Assembly (NCBI RefSeq): GCF_026460985.1
Contig: NZ_JAPKNM010000102.1
Coordinates: forward strand, 1 to 64,000
Length of the DNA: 64,000 bases
From: Sphingomonas sp.
Lineage (GTDB): Bacteria; Pseudomonadota; Alphaproteobacteria; Sphingomonadales; Sphingomonadaceae
Direction: 5' to 3'
Shown here piece after piece: positions 17,447-25,763 of this stretch. Under the pieces are notes generated by a model. The model saw only the letters and a program-made list of their open reading frames with translations, was not told the origin of the DNA and searched no databases. The position numbers and the translations under genes are program-made. Position 1 is the first letter of the stretch; every line of letters starts with the position of its first letter.

Positions 17447-19072
17447 CTAAAAGGCTTCGATCAGGCTGACCGACTTGGAGGGTATGGTCACCGTGATCCC
17501 ATTGTCCGCAATGCTGGTCGCCAGCGGAGCGGGCGTGAACGGATCGGGCGCATCGAAGCGGACCCGGGTGTCGATCCGGTCGGCCGTGAGTACCTCTCCC
17601 CGCGCCTGGCGGAAGGTGCCGCCGTTCAGCTGGATGCGGAGGCTGCTCGCCCGCGCGGGATCGAGATTGACGATGGTCAGGTGCAGCTTGCCCCCGGCGT
17701 CCTTCGACGCGGAGACGCTGAGGCTCGGAAGGCGCGTCTCGCCATGCACATAATCGGGCGCCTGCACGTCCACCGGGATCAGCGTCGCGCCCTGGTGCAC
17801 CTTGTACATGTCGAAGACGTGCCAGGTCGGCGTCACCACCATCTTGGCGCCATCGGTGAGGATCAGCGACTGGATGACGTTCACCATCTGGGCGATATTG
17901 GCCATCCGGACGCGGTCGGCGTGGCGATTGAAGATGTTGAGGCTCATGCCCGCGATCACCGCGTCGCGGAGCGTGCTCTCGAGGTAGAGCTGCGAAGGCG
18001 CGTCCTTCTCGCTGTCGAACCACGCCCCCCATTCGTCGACCGCCAGCGCGACCTTCTTCTCGGGATCATATTTGTCCATGATCGCCGCGTGCCGGCGGAT
18101 CAGTTCGTCGGTGAAATTGGCCCTGGCGAGCGCGGCCACCCAATCCTTCTCCGGGAAATCGACGTTGCGGCCCTTCTTGTGCCAGTTGTCGCCGGCGAAG
18201 GTGTAGAAGTGGAGCGACAGGCCCCACATCAGCGGCCGGTCCGAAGTCAGCGCGAGCGGAGTCGGGTTCGGGCGCCACTTCATCGCGAGCGCCATCATCC
18301 GCTCGGTCCATTCGTAATCGTCGGTGTCCGAGCCCACGGCTATCAGGTTCGCGGGGCCCCCCGAATAGTTGCGGAGGAACGCGGCATAATGGCGGAACGC
18401 GGCGGCATAGGTGTCCGCGGTCATGTTGCCGCCGCAGCCCCAGGTCTCGTTGCCGACGCCGACAAAGGGCACGTTCCACGGCTCGGCGCGGCCGTTGGCG
18501 GCGCGCGCCTTGCCCGGCGCGCTGGTGGCCGGGGCGGTCATGTAGCGCATCCAGTCGTCCGCCTCGCGGACGCTGCCCGAGCCGACATTGACCGAGATGA
18601 AGGGCTTGGCGCCGATCTGCCCCAGGAAATCCATGAATTCGTGCGTGCCGAACGCATTGGTCTCGGGCGTCTTGTTCCACGCGCTGTTGATGCCGGCCGG
18701 ACGCGACGCCGTGGGGCCGATCCCGTCCTGCCAGTGATAGGCATCGGCGAAGCACCCGCCGGGCCAGCGGATCACCGGCACCTTGATCTTGCGCAGCGCC
18801 GCGACGACGTCCTTGCGGATGCCGCGGACGTTCGGGATCGGCGAATCGGGGCCGACCCAGATGCCCTCATAGACGCCGCGGCCGAGATGCTCGACGAAAT
18901 GGCCGTAGATGTTCGGATCGATCGTAGCGCCCGGACGGCCCGCCTCGACCGTCAACTCGGCGCGATTGGCCGGCGCCTGGGCATTCGCGGGCGCCAGGCC
19001 GAATCCCAAGGCAGCTGCCGCCCATGTCGCGCATCGCACCCCAAGCCTGATGCCGCGGCTCCGTCCTTCCAT
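17447..19072 (-). CDS. Alpha-L-arabinofuranosidase, GH51
   Basis: A 541-residue enzyme that removes arabinofuranosyl groups from arabinan and arabinoxylan. NIYGHFVEHLGRGVYEGIWV is the GH51 opening. E209 in GVGNETWGCGG is the acid/base residue and E347 in AVDEWGAWFD is the nucleophile. A basic N terminus plus hydrophobic stretch (WAAAALGFGLAPANA) is a signal peptide, so this copy is exported, unlike many cytoplasmic GH51 enzymes. I start at the ATG at 19072, preceded by GGGCGAGG; a TTG at 19084 is less likely. It forms an operon with the GH43-like gene. Confidence 0.92.
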   Translation of the reverse strand: MEGRSRGIRLGVRCATWAAAALGFGLAPANAQAPANRAELTVEAGRPGATIDPNIYGHFVEHLGRGVYEGIWVGPDSPIPNVRGIRKDVVAALRKIKVPVIRWPGGCFADAYHWQDGIGPTASRPAGINSAWNKTPETNAFGTHEFMDFLGQIGAKPFISVNVGSGSVREADDWMRYMTAPATSAPGKARAANGRAEPWNVPFVGVGNETWGCGGNMTADTYAAAFRHYAAFLRNYSGGPANLIAVGSDTDDYEWTERMMALAMKWRPNPTPLALTSDRPLMWGLSLHFYTFAGDNWHKKGRNVDFPEKDWVAALARANFTDELIRRHAAIMDKYDPEKKVALAVDEWGAWFDSEKDAPSQLYLESTLRDAVIAGMSLNIFNRHADRVRMANIAQMVNVIQSLILTDGAKMVVTPTWHVFDMYKVHQGATLIPVDVQAPDYVHGETRLPSLSVSASKDAGGKLHLTIVNLDPARASSLRIQLNGGTFRQARGEVLTADRIDTRVRFDAPDPFTPAPLATSIADNGITVTIPSKSVSLIEAF

Positions 19073-19090
19073 GTCCTCGCCCAATCAATT

Positions 19091-19105
19091 GTCTGATGAT
19101 TAGAC
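19091..19105. promoter_or_regulatory. Dyad upstream of the GH51 operon
   Basis: GTCTGAT-G-ATTAGAC is a 15-base dyad (one mismatch per arm) lying 19 bases upstream of the GH51 start. Its position suits a repressor operator, for example a LacI or GntR regulator of arabinan use. No such regulator is nearby. Confidence 0.4.
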
Positions 19106-19151
19106 TGAACCGGAAGCGGAGCCGCGGGTCAAGCGAATTGGGAACGATCGG

Positions 19152-20672
19152 TCAGGCGCGTGCGAGTTCGGCCATCCTCCCGCTGCTGCCGAACACTTCC
19201 ACCTGCCCGCCCCCGGCGCGGCGGCGCTGCAGCCAGTCCTTGAGAAGCTCGGAGACGGTATGGTCGATCGCCGAGCATTTGGAGAGATCGAGCAGCACCG
19301 GCGCCTTGCTCGGCAGCGCCTCGAGCTTCGCCGAGAGCTTGGGAAGCGCGACGAAGGTGGCGGCGCCCGAAAGCGTGAGGGTGCTGCGCCCCTCGGCTTC
19401 CTCATGCTCGTCGACCCGCAGCCGGAGCCGGCGGAAATGCGGCAGCAGTTCGAGCATCGACAGCGCAATCCCGACGAGCACGCCGGTCAGCAGGTCCTCG
19501 GCGACGACCAGCACCAGCGTCACCGCCCAGATCATCGCGGGGAGCACGCCATAGTCGCGCAGCAGATGCCTGGCATGGCTGAAATTCACCAGCCGCGCGC
19601 CCGTCACCACCAGCACCGCGCCCAGCGCCGCCATCGGGATCTCGCGGAGCAGCCAGGGGAGCAAGGCGACGAAGCCGAGGATCCAGACGCCGTGGAGCAT
19701 CGCGGACGCCCGCGTCTGCGCGCCCGCCTGGACGTTGGCGGAACTGCGGACGATCACGCCGGTCATCGGCAGCGCGCCGGCGATGCCACAAAGCAGATTG
19801 CCCACGCCCTGGGCGCGGAGCTCCTTGTTGTAGTCGGTCCGCACGCCGTCATGCATGCGGTCCACCGCGGCGGCCGAGAGCAGCGTCTCCGCGCTGGCGA
19901 TGAACGCGATCGCAAAGGCGGCGCCGATCACCGCAGGGTTGAGCAGAAGCGCGAAGGCGCCGCTATCGGGCAGCGTGATCGCCGCCGCGATATTCTCCGG
20001 CACGCTGACGCGAGTCACGTCGAGCCCGAGCAGGAACGCGAGCAGCGCGGCCGCGACCACGCCCATCAGCGCGCCCGGCACCAGCTTGAGCGCCGTCGGT
20101 CGCCACTTCTCCCAGCCGAGCATGACCGCGATCGTGGTGAGGCTGAGCGCGAGCGCGATCTCGGCCGCCGCGACGCTGGTGGGCGACAGGTCGAGCAGGC
20201 GGCCCGGGATGGCCGCGAGGTTTTCGAGGCCGCTGGGAAGCGGTTTCGAATCGAACAATACGTGGAACTGGCCGATCACGATCAGCACGCCGATCCCGGC
20301 GAGCATGCCATGCACCACCGCGGGCGAGATCGCGCGGAACCAGCCGCCGAGCCGGAACACGCCCGCAAGGACCTGCACCAGCCCCGCGAGCATGAGAATC
20401 GGGCCGAGCGCGGAGAGACCCTGGTCGCGCACCAGCTCGAACACGATCACCGCGAGGCCAGCGGCCGGACCGCTGACCTGGAGCGGCGAACCCGCCAGCG
20501 CACCGACGACGAGGCCGCCGATGATGCCGGTGATCAGGCCCTTCTCGGCCGGAACGCCGGACGCGATCGCGATCCCCATGCACAAGGGCATCGCGACGAG
20601 GAAGACGACGATCGACGCCGTGAGATCGCGGACGTTCCAGACGGATTTGAAGCGGTCGGCGATGGCGCTCAT
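19152..20672 (-). CDS. SulP-family anion transporter with partial STAS domain
   Basis: A 506-residue inner-membrane transporter. The SulP core starts with VFLVAMPLCMGIAIASGVPA and includes GSPLQVSGPAAGLAVIVFEL; about 10-12 segments follow. The C-terminal 80 residues (VALPKLSAKLEALPSKAPVL, LLDLSKCSAIDHTVSEL) form a STAS domain. The ATG overlaps the stop of a beta-carbonic anhydrase gene (ATGA, 20669-20672). That pairing suggests a bicarbonate rather than sulfate substrate, as in BicA-like proteins; this is context, not sequence proof. Confidence 0.88.
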   Translation of the reverse strand: MSAIADRFKSVWNVRDLTASIVVFLVAMPLCMGIAIASGVPAEKGLITGIIGGLVVGALAGSPLQVSGPAAGLAVIVFELVRDQGLSALGPILMLAGLVQVLAGVFRLGGWFRAISPAVVHGMLAGIGVLIVIGQFHVLFDSKPLPSGLENLAAIPGRLLDLSPTSVAAAEIALALSLTTIAVMLGWEKWRPTALKLVPGALMGVVAAALLAFLLGLDVTRVSVPENIAAAITLPDSGAFALLLNPAVIGAAFAIAFIASAETLLSAAAVDRMHDGVRTDYNKELRAQGVGNLLCGIAGALPMTGVIVRSSANVQAGAQTRASAMLHGVWILGFVALLPWLLREIPMAALGAVLVVTGARLVNFSHARHLLRDYGVLPAMIWAVTLVLVVAEDLLTGVLVGIALSMLELLPHFRRLRLRVDEHEEAEGRSTLTLSGAATFVALPKLSAKLEALPSKAPVLLDLSKCSAIDHTVSELLKDWLQRRRAGGGQVEVFGSSGRMAELARA

Positions 20673-21358
20673 TCCGCCGCCTCCAGGCGCTCGCCCGCGA
20701 GGCGCGGGGCGGCCGGAAGCGCGACGGGGAGCGGTGTCCCTTCGCGGATCTGGACGAACTGGCCGCTCGCTCCATCGAGCGCCAGCACCTGGCCGGCGGC
20801 GATGTCGAAGAACCAGCCGTGCAGCGCCACCTCGCCGCGCGCGATCGCGGCCGCTACCGATGGGTGCGTGCGAAGATGCGCGATCTGCACCACCACGTTT
20901 TCGAGGCTCGCGGCACGCACCGCCTCGCCATTCTCGAGCTCGGGATAGCCGCGCCGCACCACACTCTCGGCCGCGTGGCTGTGCCGAAGCCAGGCGGCGA
21001 CGTTGGGCATGTTCGCCAGCATGTCCGGGTTCATCAGCGCCTTCATCGCGCCGCAATCGGAATGGCCGCACACGATGATGTCGTGCACGCCCAGCGCCTC
21101 CACGGCATATTCCACCGTCGAGGAGACGCCGCCATTCTGGGTGGCGAAGGGCGGTACGATATTGCCGGCATTGCGGCAGACGAACAATTCGCCCGGCCCC
21201 GCCTGCATGATCTGTTCGGGCACCACGCGCGAATCCGCGCAGGAGATCATCAGCGCCTTGGGGCTCTGCCCGTCGCTCGCCAAACGCGCGTACAGGTCGC
21301 TCTGGTCGGGAAAGACCTGCTTCGCGAAACTCAGCACGCGTCCCATCAATTCGTTCAC
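20669..21358 (-). CDS. Beta-class carbonic anhydrase
   Basis: A 229-residue zinc enzyme that interconverts CO2 and bicarbonate. Zinc ligands are visible: C40 in SCADSR, H99 and C102 in CGHSDCGAMK; D42 and R44 form the conserved dyad. It starts with GTG at 21358; an ATG four codons later is possible. It is co-translated with a SulP transporter, so bicarbonate supply or pH control is the likely joint role. Confidence 0.93.
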   Translation of the reverse strand: MNELMGRVLSFAKQVFPDQSDLYARLASDGQSPKALMISCADSRVVPEQIMQAGPGELFVCRNAGNIVPPFATQNGGVSSTVEYAVEALGVHDIIVCGHSDCGAMKALMNPDMLANMPNVAAWLRHSHAAESVVRRGYPELENGEAVRAASLENVVVQIAHLRTHPSVAAAIARGEVALHGWFFDIAAGQVLALDGASGQFVQIREGTPLPVALPAAPRLAGERLEAAE

Positions 21359-21471
21359 TGGACATACTCCTGGCCAGCCCGCTCGCGGCGGGCATGGATA
21401 CGGAGCTAGGGATCCAGTTTTGCTGCGGCGCAGCGCCAGTGTAAGGAAGTGTTGCGCGTCGGCCGGACGTG

Positions 21472-22785
21472 TCAGCCGAGCGGCAGGCGGATCTCGGCGC
21501 TGAGGCCACCGGCGCTGCGGTTGCGCAGGCTGAACGTGCCGCCCTCCGCCGCGACCGCGCGCACGACGATCGAAAGGCCGAGGCCCAGTCCCATCGTGTC
21601 GCGCGACCGCGCCTGATCGAGGCGAACGAAGGGCTGCAGCACCGATTCCATGGCTTCGGGCGGAATGCCCGCACCGTCATCCTCGACGCGCAGCGCTATG
21701 CCTGCCTCGTCCTTCGAGAGCCTGATCCACACATGCTCGGCATGATGGACGCCATTCTCGACGAGATTGACCAGCGCCCGCTTGAGCGCACCCGGTCGAA
21801 CAGCGAGCTCGAGATGATCCGGCCCCTCGTAGCGCACGTCGCCGTCCCGATCGCGCGCGTCGTCGGCGACGGTCTGGCACAAAGCGGCGAGATCGACGGG
21901 AACGGGGCGCTCGGTATCGTCCTCGCCGTTGAGATAGGCGAGGAGCGAGCTGATCATCGCCTCCATCTCGGAGATGTCGGCCTCCATCGCCTTGTACGCC
22001 TCCGGATCGTCGACCACGTCGGCGCGCAGCCGCAAGCGCGCCAGCGGCGTGCGCATGTCGTGGCCGACCGCCGCGAGCGCCTGCGTCCGGTCCTCGATCA
22101 GCCCGTGGATCCGCGCCTGCATGCGGTTGAAGGCGCGGATCACCCGCCGCAGCTCGCGCGGGCCCGCCTCGCGAAGCTCCTCCGCCTCGTCGCTGCCGAC
22201 ACGCTCGGCGGCCTGGGCGAGCTGGCGCATGGGCAGCAACGTCTGCCGGACCAATACGCCGCCGATGAGGATGATGATGACCGCCGGCGCAAGGCCGAGG
22301 AGGATGCGATCGAACGAGAAGCTGAGCTCGTGCACCGGCTCGCGCGTGGCGAACTGCATCCAGCTGCCGTCGGACAGCGTGATGCCGCCCTCGATCACGG
22401 CGTTGCGCCCGCTGCCGGTGAGACGCAGCCGCGGGTTCGCGGTGGCGAGGCTCGGCTCCCATGCGATGACCTGGCGATGGACGCGATCGAGCGTGGGCGC
22501 GATGTGCAGCCGCACGGGCAGCTTTGGGCTCCAGCGCACGATGTAGCGCGAGGTCGTGAGATCGGCGGCGAGCGCCGCGCGCTGCGCCGCCGGCTCCTCG
22601 TCCAGCAGCTTGCGCGCGATCACCAGATGCTCGGCGAGCCGGCGCGCCTCGTCGTCGCGGACCGACAGCTGGCTCGCGCGCTCATAATAGAAGGTGCTGG
22701 CGCCGAACTCGATCAGGATCGCAAGCAGCAGAATCCCGAAGATCCGGCCGATCAGGCCGACCGAAGGGCGCAGGATACGCGTCAA
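21472..22785 (-). CDS. Sensor histidine kinase (EnvZ-like)
   Basis: A 437-residue inner-membrane kinase: first membrane segment about 11-30, a periplasmic domain of about 125 residues, second membrane segment about 164-182, HAMP with LLPMRQLAQAAERV, then H242 in AAVGHDMRTPLARL. The ATPase domain shows N (NLVENGVHHA), G1 (DDGAGIP) and G2 (MGLGLGLS) boxes. It starts with TTG at 22785, overlapping the TGA of the response-regulator gene as TTGA, so translation is coupled. The signal is unknown. It differs from EnvZ in its shorter periplasmic part. Confidence 0.9.
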   Translation of the reverse strand: MTRILRPSVGLIGRIFGILLLAILIEFGASTFYYERASQLSVRDDEARRLAEHLVIARKLLDEEPAAQRAALAADLTTSRYIVRWSPKLPVRLHIAPTLDRVHRQVIAWEPSLATANPRLRLTGSGRNAVIEGGITLSDGSWMQFATREPVHELSFSFDRILLGLAPAVIIILIGGVLVRQTLLPMRQLAQAAERVGSDEAEELREAGPRELRRVIRAFNRMQARIHGLIEDRTQALAAVGHDMRTPLARLRLRADVVDDPEAYKAMEADISEMEAMISSLLAYLNGEDDTERPVPVDLAALCQTVADDARDRDGDVRYEGPDHLELAVRPGALKRALVNLVENGVHHAEHVWIRLSKDEAGIALRVEDDGAGIPPEAMESVLQPFVRLDQARSRDTMGLGLGLSIVVRAVAAEGGTFSLRNRSAGGLSAEIRLPLG

Positions 22786-23507
22786 GTCCGCGTGACGACC
22801 GCGTTGAGCATATAGCCGACGCCGCGAACGGTGACGATCGGCGCCTTGTCGTGCGCGTTGGAGAGCTTGCGCCGGAGACGGCTGATCAGGACGTCGACGC
22901 TGCGATCGGAGCTGTCGCCCAGCCGCATGCGCGACAGCTCGATCAGCCGCTCGCGCGCGATGACGCGCCCGGCATGGTCGCAAAGGCTGACCAGCAGGTC
23001 GAATTCCGCCCCGGTGAGCTCGACCAGCGCGCCGCTGGGCGAATGGAGCTCGCGCCGTGGAAGGCTGATCGTCCAGTCGTCGAATTGGACCAGCCCCTTC
23101 ACCTGATGCGCGGGCGAAGGCTCGGGCGTGCCACGGCGCAGCACGGCGCGGACGCGGGCGATGAGCTCGCGCGTGCCGAAGGGCTTGGCGAGATAATCGT
23201 CCGCGCCGAGCTCGAGCCCGACCACGCGGTCGGTCTCGCTTCCCTTGGCCGAGATGAAGATGATCGGAACGCGGCTCCGGTCGCGGATCATCCGGCACAG
23301 GTCGATGCCGCTGGTGCCGGGAAGCATGACGTCGAGGATGACGAGATCGACCGGGGACGCCTCGAACGCCACCCACATCTCGGGCGCGGTTGCGACCGGG
23401 CGTACGCGGAAGCCGTGCTCCTGGAGCGCGCGCGCAGTGAGCGTCCGGAGCGGGGGATCGTCCTCGACGAGGATGATCATGGGCGGGGTTACCGATTGAT
23501 GAAGCAT
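22782..23507 (-). CDS. OmpR-family response regulator
   Basis: A 241-residue regulator. The receiver has E15/D16/D17, phosphoacceptor D59 (LVILDVMLPG) and K108 (YLAKPFG). The C-terminal winged helix shows LVELTGAEFDLLVSL and RSVDVLISRLRRKL. An alternative ATG at 23480 would trim nine residues to MIILVEDD, the usual opening. It is the first gene of the pair with the kinase, divergent from a small secreted-protein gene 148 bases away that may be a target. Confidence 0.92.
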   Translation of the reverse strand: MLHQSVTPPMIILVEDDPPLRTLTARALQEHGFRVRPVATAPEMWVAFEASPVDLVILDVMLPGTSGIDLCRMIRDRSRVPIIFISAKGSETDRVVGLELGADDYLAKPFGTRELIARVRAVLRRGTPEPSPAHQVKGLVQFDDWTISLPRRELHSPSGALVELTGAEFDLLVSLCDHAGRVIARERLIELSRMRLGDSSDRSVDVLISRLRRKLSNAHDKAPIVTVRGVGYMLNAVVTRT

Positions 23508-23655
23508 CGCCGGCTGACCTAAGAGCCCAATCCGGCCGTAACAACCCTCGCAGCTGCAGCATCGGCGTTCAGCAACGTTTCGTTACGTTCGCGCGAACCA
23601 GAAGCAACAGTGCTTCTTTAGCTGCCGTCTCGACACCGCAGTTGAGGAAACAGCC

Positions 23656-23868
23656 ATGCTCTTCGTAACGTTCGCCGCCCTTGGACTTGCCGGACTACAG
23701 GCCGAGCCGCAGCAAAACCAGGCATCCGCCGGATTGAAGGCGGGCTGCAAAAGCCAGACCGTCCACCTGCCGGCCGGCAAGACGGGCAGCCAGCGCGTGA
23801 TCGTGCGTTGCCCTGCACCGGGCAAGGCGATCGTCAACGCCGCCGCTCGGCGCGATTCGGGCGAGTGA
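23656..23868 (+). CDS. Small secreted protein of unknown function
   Basis: A 70-residue protein whose first 16 residues (MLFVTFAALGLAGLQA) form a signal peptide. The mature part has two cysteines (GLKAGCKSQTVHL and VIVRCPAPGK) that could form one disulphide. GAGGAAACAGCC precedes the ATG. It is divergent from the OmpR-type regulator and followed by a second small exported protein after 16 bases. I do not recognise a family. Confidence 0.6.
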   Translation: MLFVTFAALGLAGLQAEPQQNQASAGLKAGCKSQTVHLPAGKTGSQRVIVRCPAPGKAIVNAAARRDSGE

Positions 23869-23884
23869 TGGTGGAGAAACGCTG

Positions 23885-24307
23885 ATGCTTTTCGCTCTTT
23901 TGCTTCTCCAGGCGCCGCTACCCCTCGCGCTGACCTGCGACGGCGGCGGTTCCGCGGTCCGGGAGGATGTCGCGACCGTCTATGGCGCGCAGAACAGCGG
24001 CAACAGCGCCTGGCCCACCGCGCACGACAAGCGCAACGAGACGTTCCAGGATCGGGTAGAGATCCGAATCGCCGGAAACCAAGGCAAGATCCGGTTGCCT
24101 GCCACGATGCTCCCCGCCATCCCGGGCGACGATGAGGCCTGGTTCAAGCTCAGCGACTTGAAGCTGACGGAGGGCTCGATCACGGCCTCCGCCGCGGTGA
24201 ACCTCATGAGCCGTCCGAAGGTCCATATCGACCGGAGCACGGGAGCGATCCGCATCAGCGGCCGAACCGCAGCCTATCGCGGTACCTGCACGCCCGCGTC
24301 TTCCTGA
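23885..24307 (+). CDS. Exported protein of unknown function
   Basis: A 140-residue protein with a short hydrophobic start (MLFALLLLQAPLPLALTC). Two cysteines (LTCDGGG and YRGTCTPA) stand near the two ends of the mature protein. The middle alternates short strands and turns (NQGKIRLPATMLPAIPGDDE, AYRGT), suggesting a small beta fold. It probably forms an operon with the 70-residue gene before it and may belong to the regulon of the divergent two-component system. Family not recognised. Confidence 0.65.
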   Translation: MLFALLLLQAPLPLALTCDGGGSAVREDVATVYGAQNSGNSAWPTAHDKRNETFQDRVEIRIAGNQGKIRLPATMLPAIPGDDEAWFKLSDLKLTEGSITASAAVNLMSRPKVHIDRSTGAIRISGRTAAYRGTCTPASS

Positions 24308-24323
24308 AGCACACGATCCCCGT

Positions 24324-25763
24324 TCAACGGCATTGCAGGTAGATCGGGTTGCCGATCAACACGAGATGCCCGGCGCCGTCGCGCAGGTTTACCGCAGTCC
24401 AGCCGCATGGGGCCTTCAGCTGGAAGGCCGCGACGGCATCCGTCTCGGTGATCGGGCGCCGCAGTTGGACCTCGCCGTTCAGGACGAGCTCGGCGGTCGC
24501 GCCGGGAGTGTCGACAACGTGCGCGCGCACCGCGACCTCGCCCCGGACGGCGAGGGTTCCCCCCATCACCGCGCGCGCCGAGCCGCTCCGCGCCTCGACC
24601 TCGAGCAGGCGTGTCCGCGTACCCGTCACGTCGATGAAGACATTGCCGTCGCGAATCCCCTGGAGGATGCCGCTCGTCGAGAGCTGTGGCGCGTGGACCG
24701 CCGTGGTCGGCCGCCCGATCGGCGCCTTGCCGCTCGGCGCATCGGGATCGTGGTTGTCGCTCCCCGCGATGCCGGTGAGCCGGTGTCCCTCGTTGAGCCG
24801 GGCGTACCAGAAGCCGATCCCCGCCAGCGGCCCTTCGACGTTGGTGGCGTTGACGACCTCGACCGCGGAAACCCCGCGCCAGTCGGTCTGCGGCCAGACC
24901 CAGCCGCATCCCATGCAGAGCTCGCCCGAAGGCAGGGCCGGATGGTTGATCGACAGGATCGCCCCTGCGGCCGCCACGTCGTGCTCCAGCGCCCGGACGT
25001 CGCGCACGTCCGCGCTCCCGACGCGGAAGTCCACGAACCTGCGCGGGCCGAAGATGTTGGCATGTCCGCCGAAGGTCGTGATCTCGGCGCCCGGGATCAG
25101 CAGCAGCTTGTCGAAATAGGGCTGGAGCTCGCGCAGGCCGCCGAAATGCGCGGTGGTATTGTGGTCGGTCACTGCGATGAAATCGAGGCCGGCGGCCGCC
25201 GCCGCGCCGACCGTCCGGAACAAGGGACAGGGCACGCGCTTCCCCGCCTGGCTCTGGCAGCTGCCGTCGCTGTTGGCGTCGTGCATGTGGAGATCGCCGC
25301 GATACCAGCCGGCGGCCGGGTTCAACGGCGTATCGGCGATCGCCGCGGTGGCGTCGTGGCGCTCGCCGCGGTCGAAATGCACCGCCACGCGATAGGCGGC
25401 GCGGCTTCCCGGCCGCGCGTTCGGAACCCCCAGCATGACCCGCCAGCGCCCCGCAGGCAGATCGCCCGCGAGATAGCCCGGCGTGGCATCGCTGGCGGCG
25501 ATCGTGAAGCGGTCGCGCGTGCCACCGCTCCAGCCGCGGAACCGCCGCGGATCCCATATGCCAAGGTCGACGACGGTCTTGTTCGACTTGTCGTAGGTCA
25601 AAGTCACCGTGATCCGCTCGACGCCCGCCGGAACCTCGAACGGAACCGGCTTGTAGCTCTGGTGATCCGCGCCGGTGATCTCGCCCGAGAAGACGAGATC
25701 CTTGGCGGCCGCCGCCGTCGGCATGACGGCAGCCGCCAGCAATACCGCGGCGATCCGGAGCAT
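24324..25763 (-). CDS. Exported PHP-domain metallophosphoesterase-like protein (CehA/McbA type)
   Basis: A 479-residue protein with a signal peptide (MLRIAAVLLAAAVMPTAAAA). A beta-sandwich of about 120 residues precedes a PHP domain that opens with YRGDLHMHDANSDG (H159, H161) and continues with FIAVTDHNTTAHFG, ITTFGGHANIF and SINHPALPSG, all metal-binding positions of the family. A PHP fold in the periplasm fits the CehA-like hydrolases that use phosphate esters or carbamates. It overlaps the TonB receptor upstream (TGATG), so receptor and hydrolase work on the same substrate; a phosphorylated compound is a reasonable guess. Confidence 0.82.
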   Translation of the reverse strand: MLRIAAVLLAAAVMPTAAAAKDLVFSGEITGADHQSYKPVPFEVPAGVERITVTLTYDKSNKTVVDLGIWDPRRFRGWSGGTRDRFTIAASDATPGYLAGDLPAGRWRVMLGVPNARPGSRAAYRVAVHFDRGERHDATAAIADTPLNPAAGWYRGDLHMHDANSDGSCQSQAGKRVPCPLFRTVGAAAAAGLDFIAVTDHNTTAHFGGLRELQPYFDKLLLIPGAEITTFGGHANIFGPRRFVDFRVGSADVRDVRALEHDVAAAGAILSINHPALPSGELCMGCGWVWPQTDWRGVSAVEVVNATNVEGPLAGIGFWYARLNEGHRLTGIAGSDNHDPDAPSGKAPIGRPTTAVHAPQLSTSGILQGIRDGNVFIDVTGTRTRLLEVEARSGSARAVMGGTLAVRGEVAVRAHVVDTPGATAELVLNGEVQLRRPITETDAVAAFQLKAPCGWTAVNLRDGAGHLVLIGNPIYLQCR

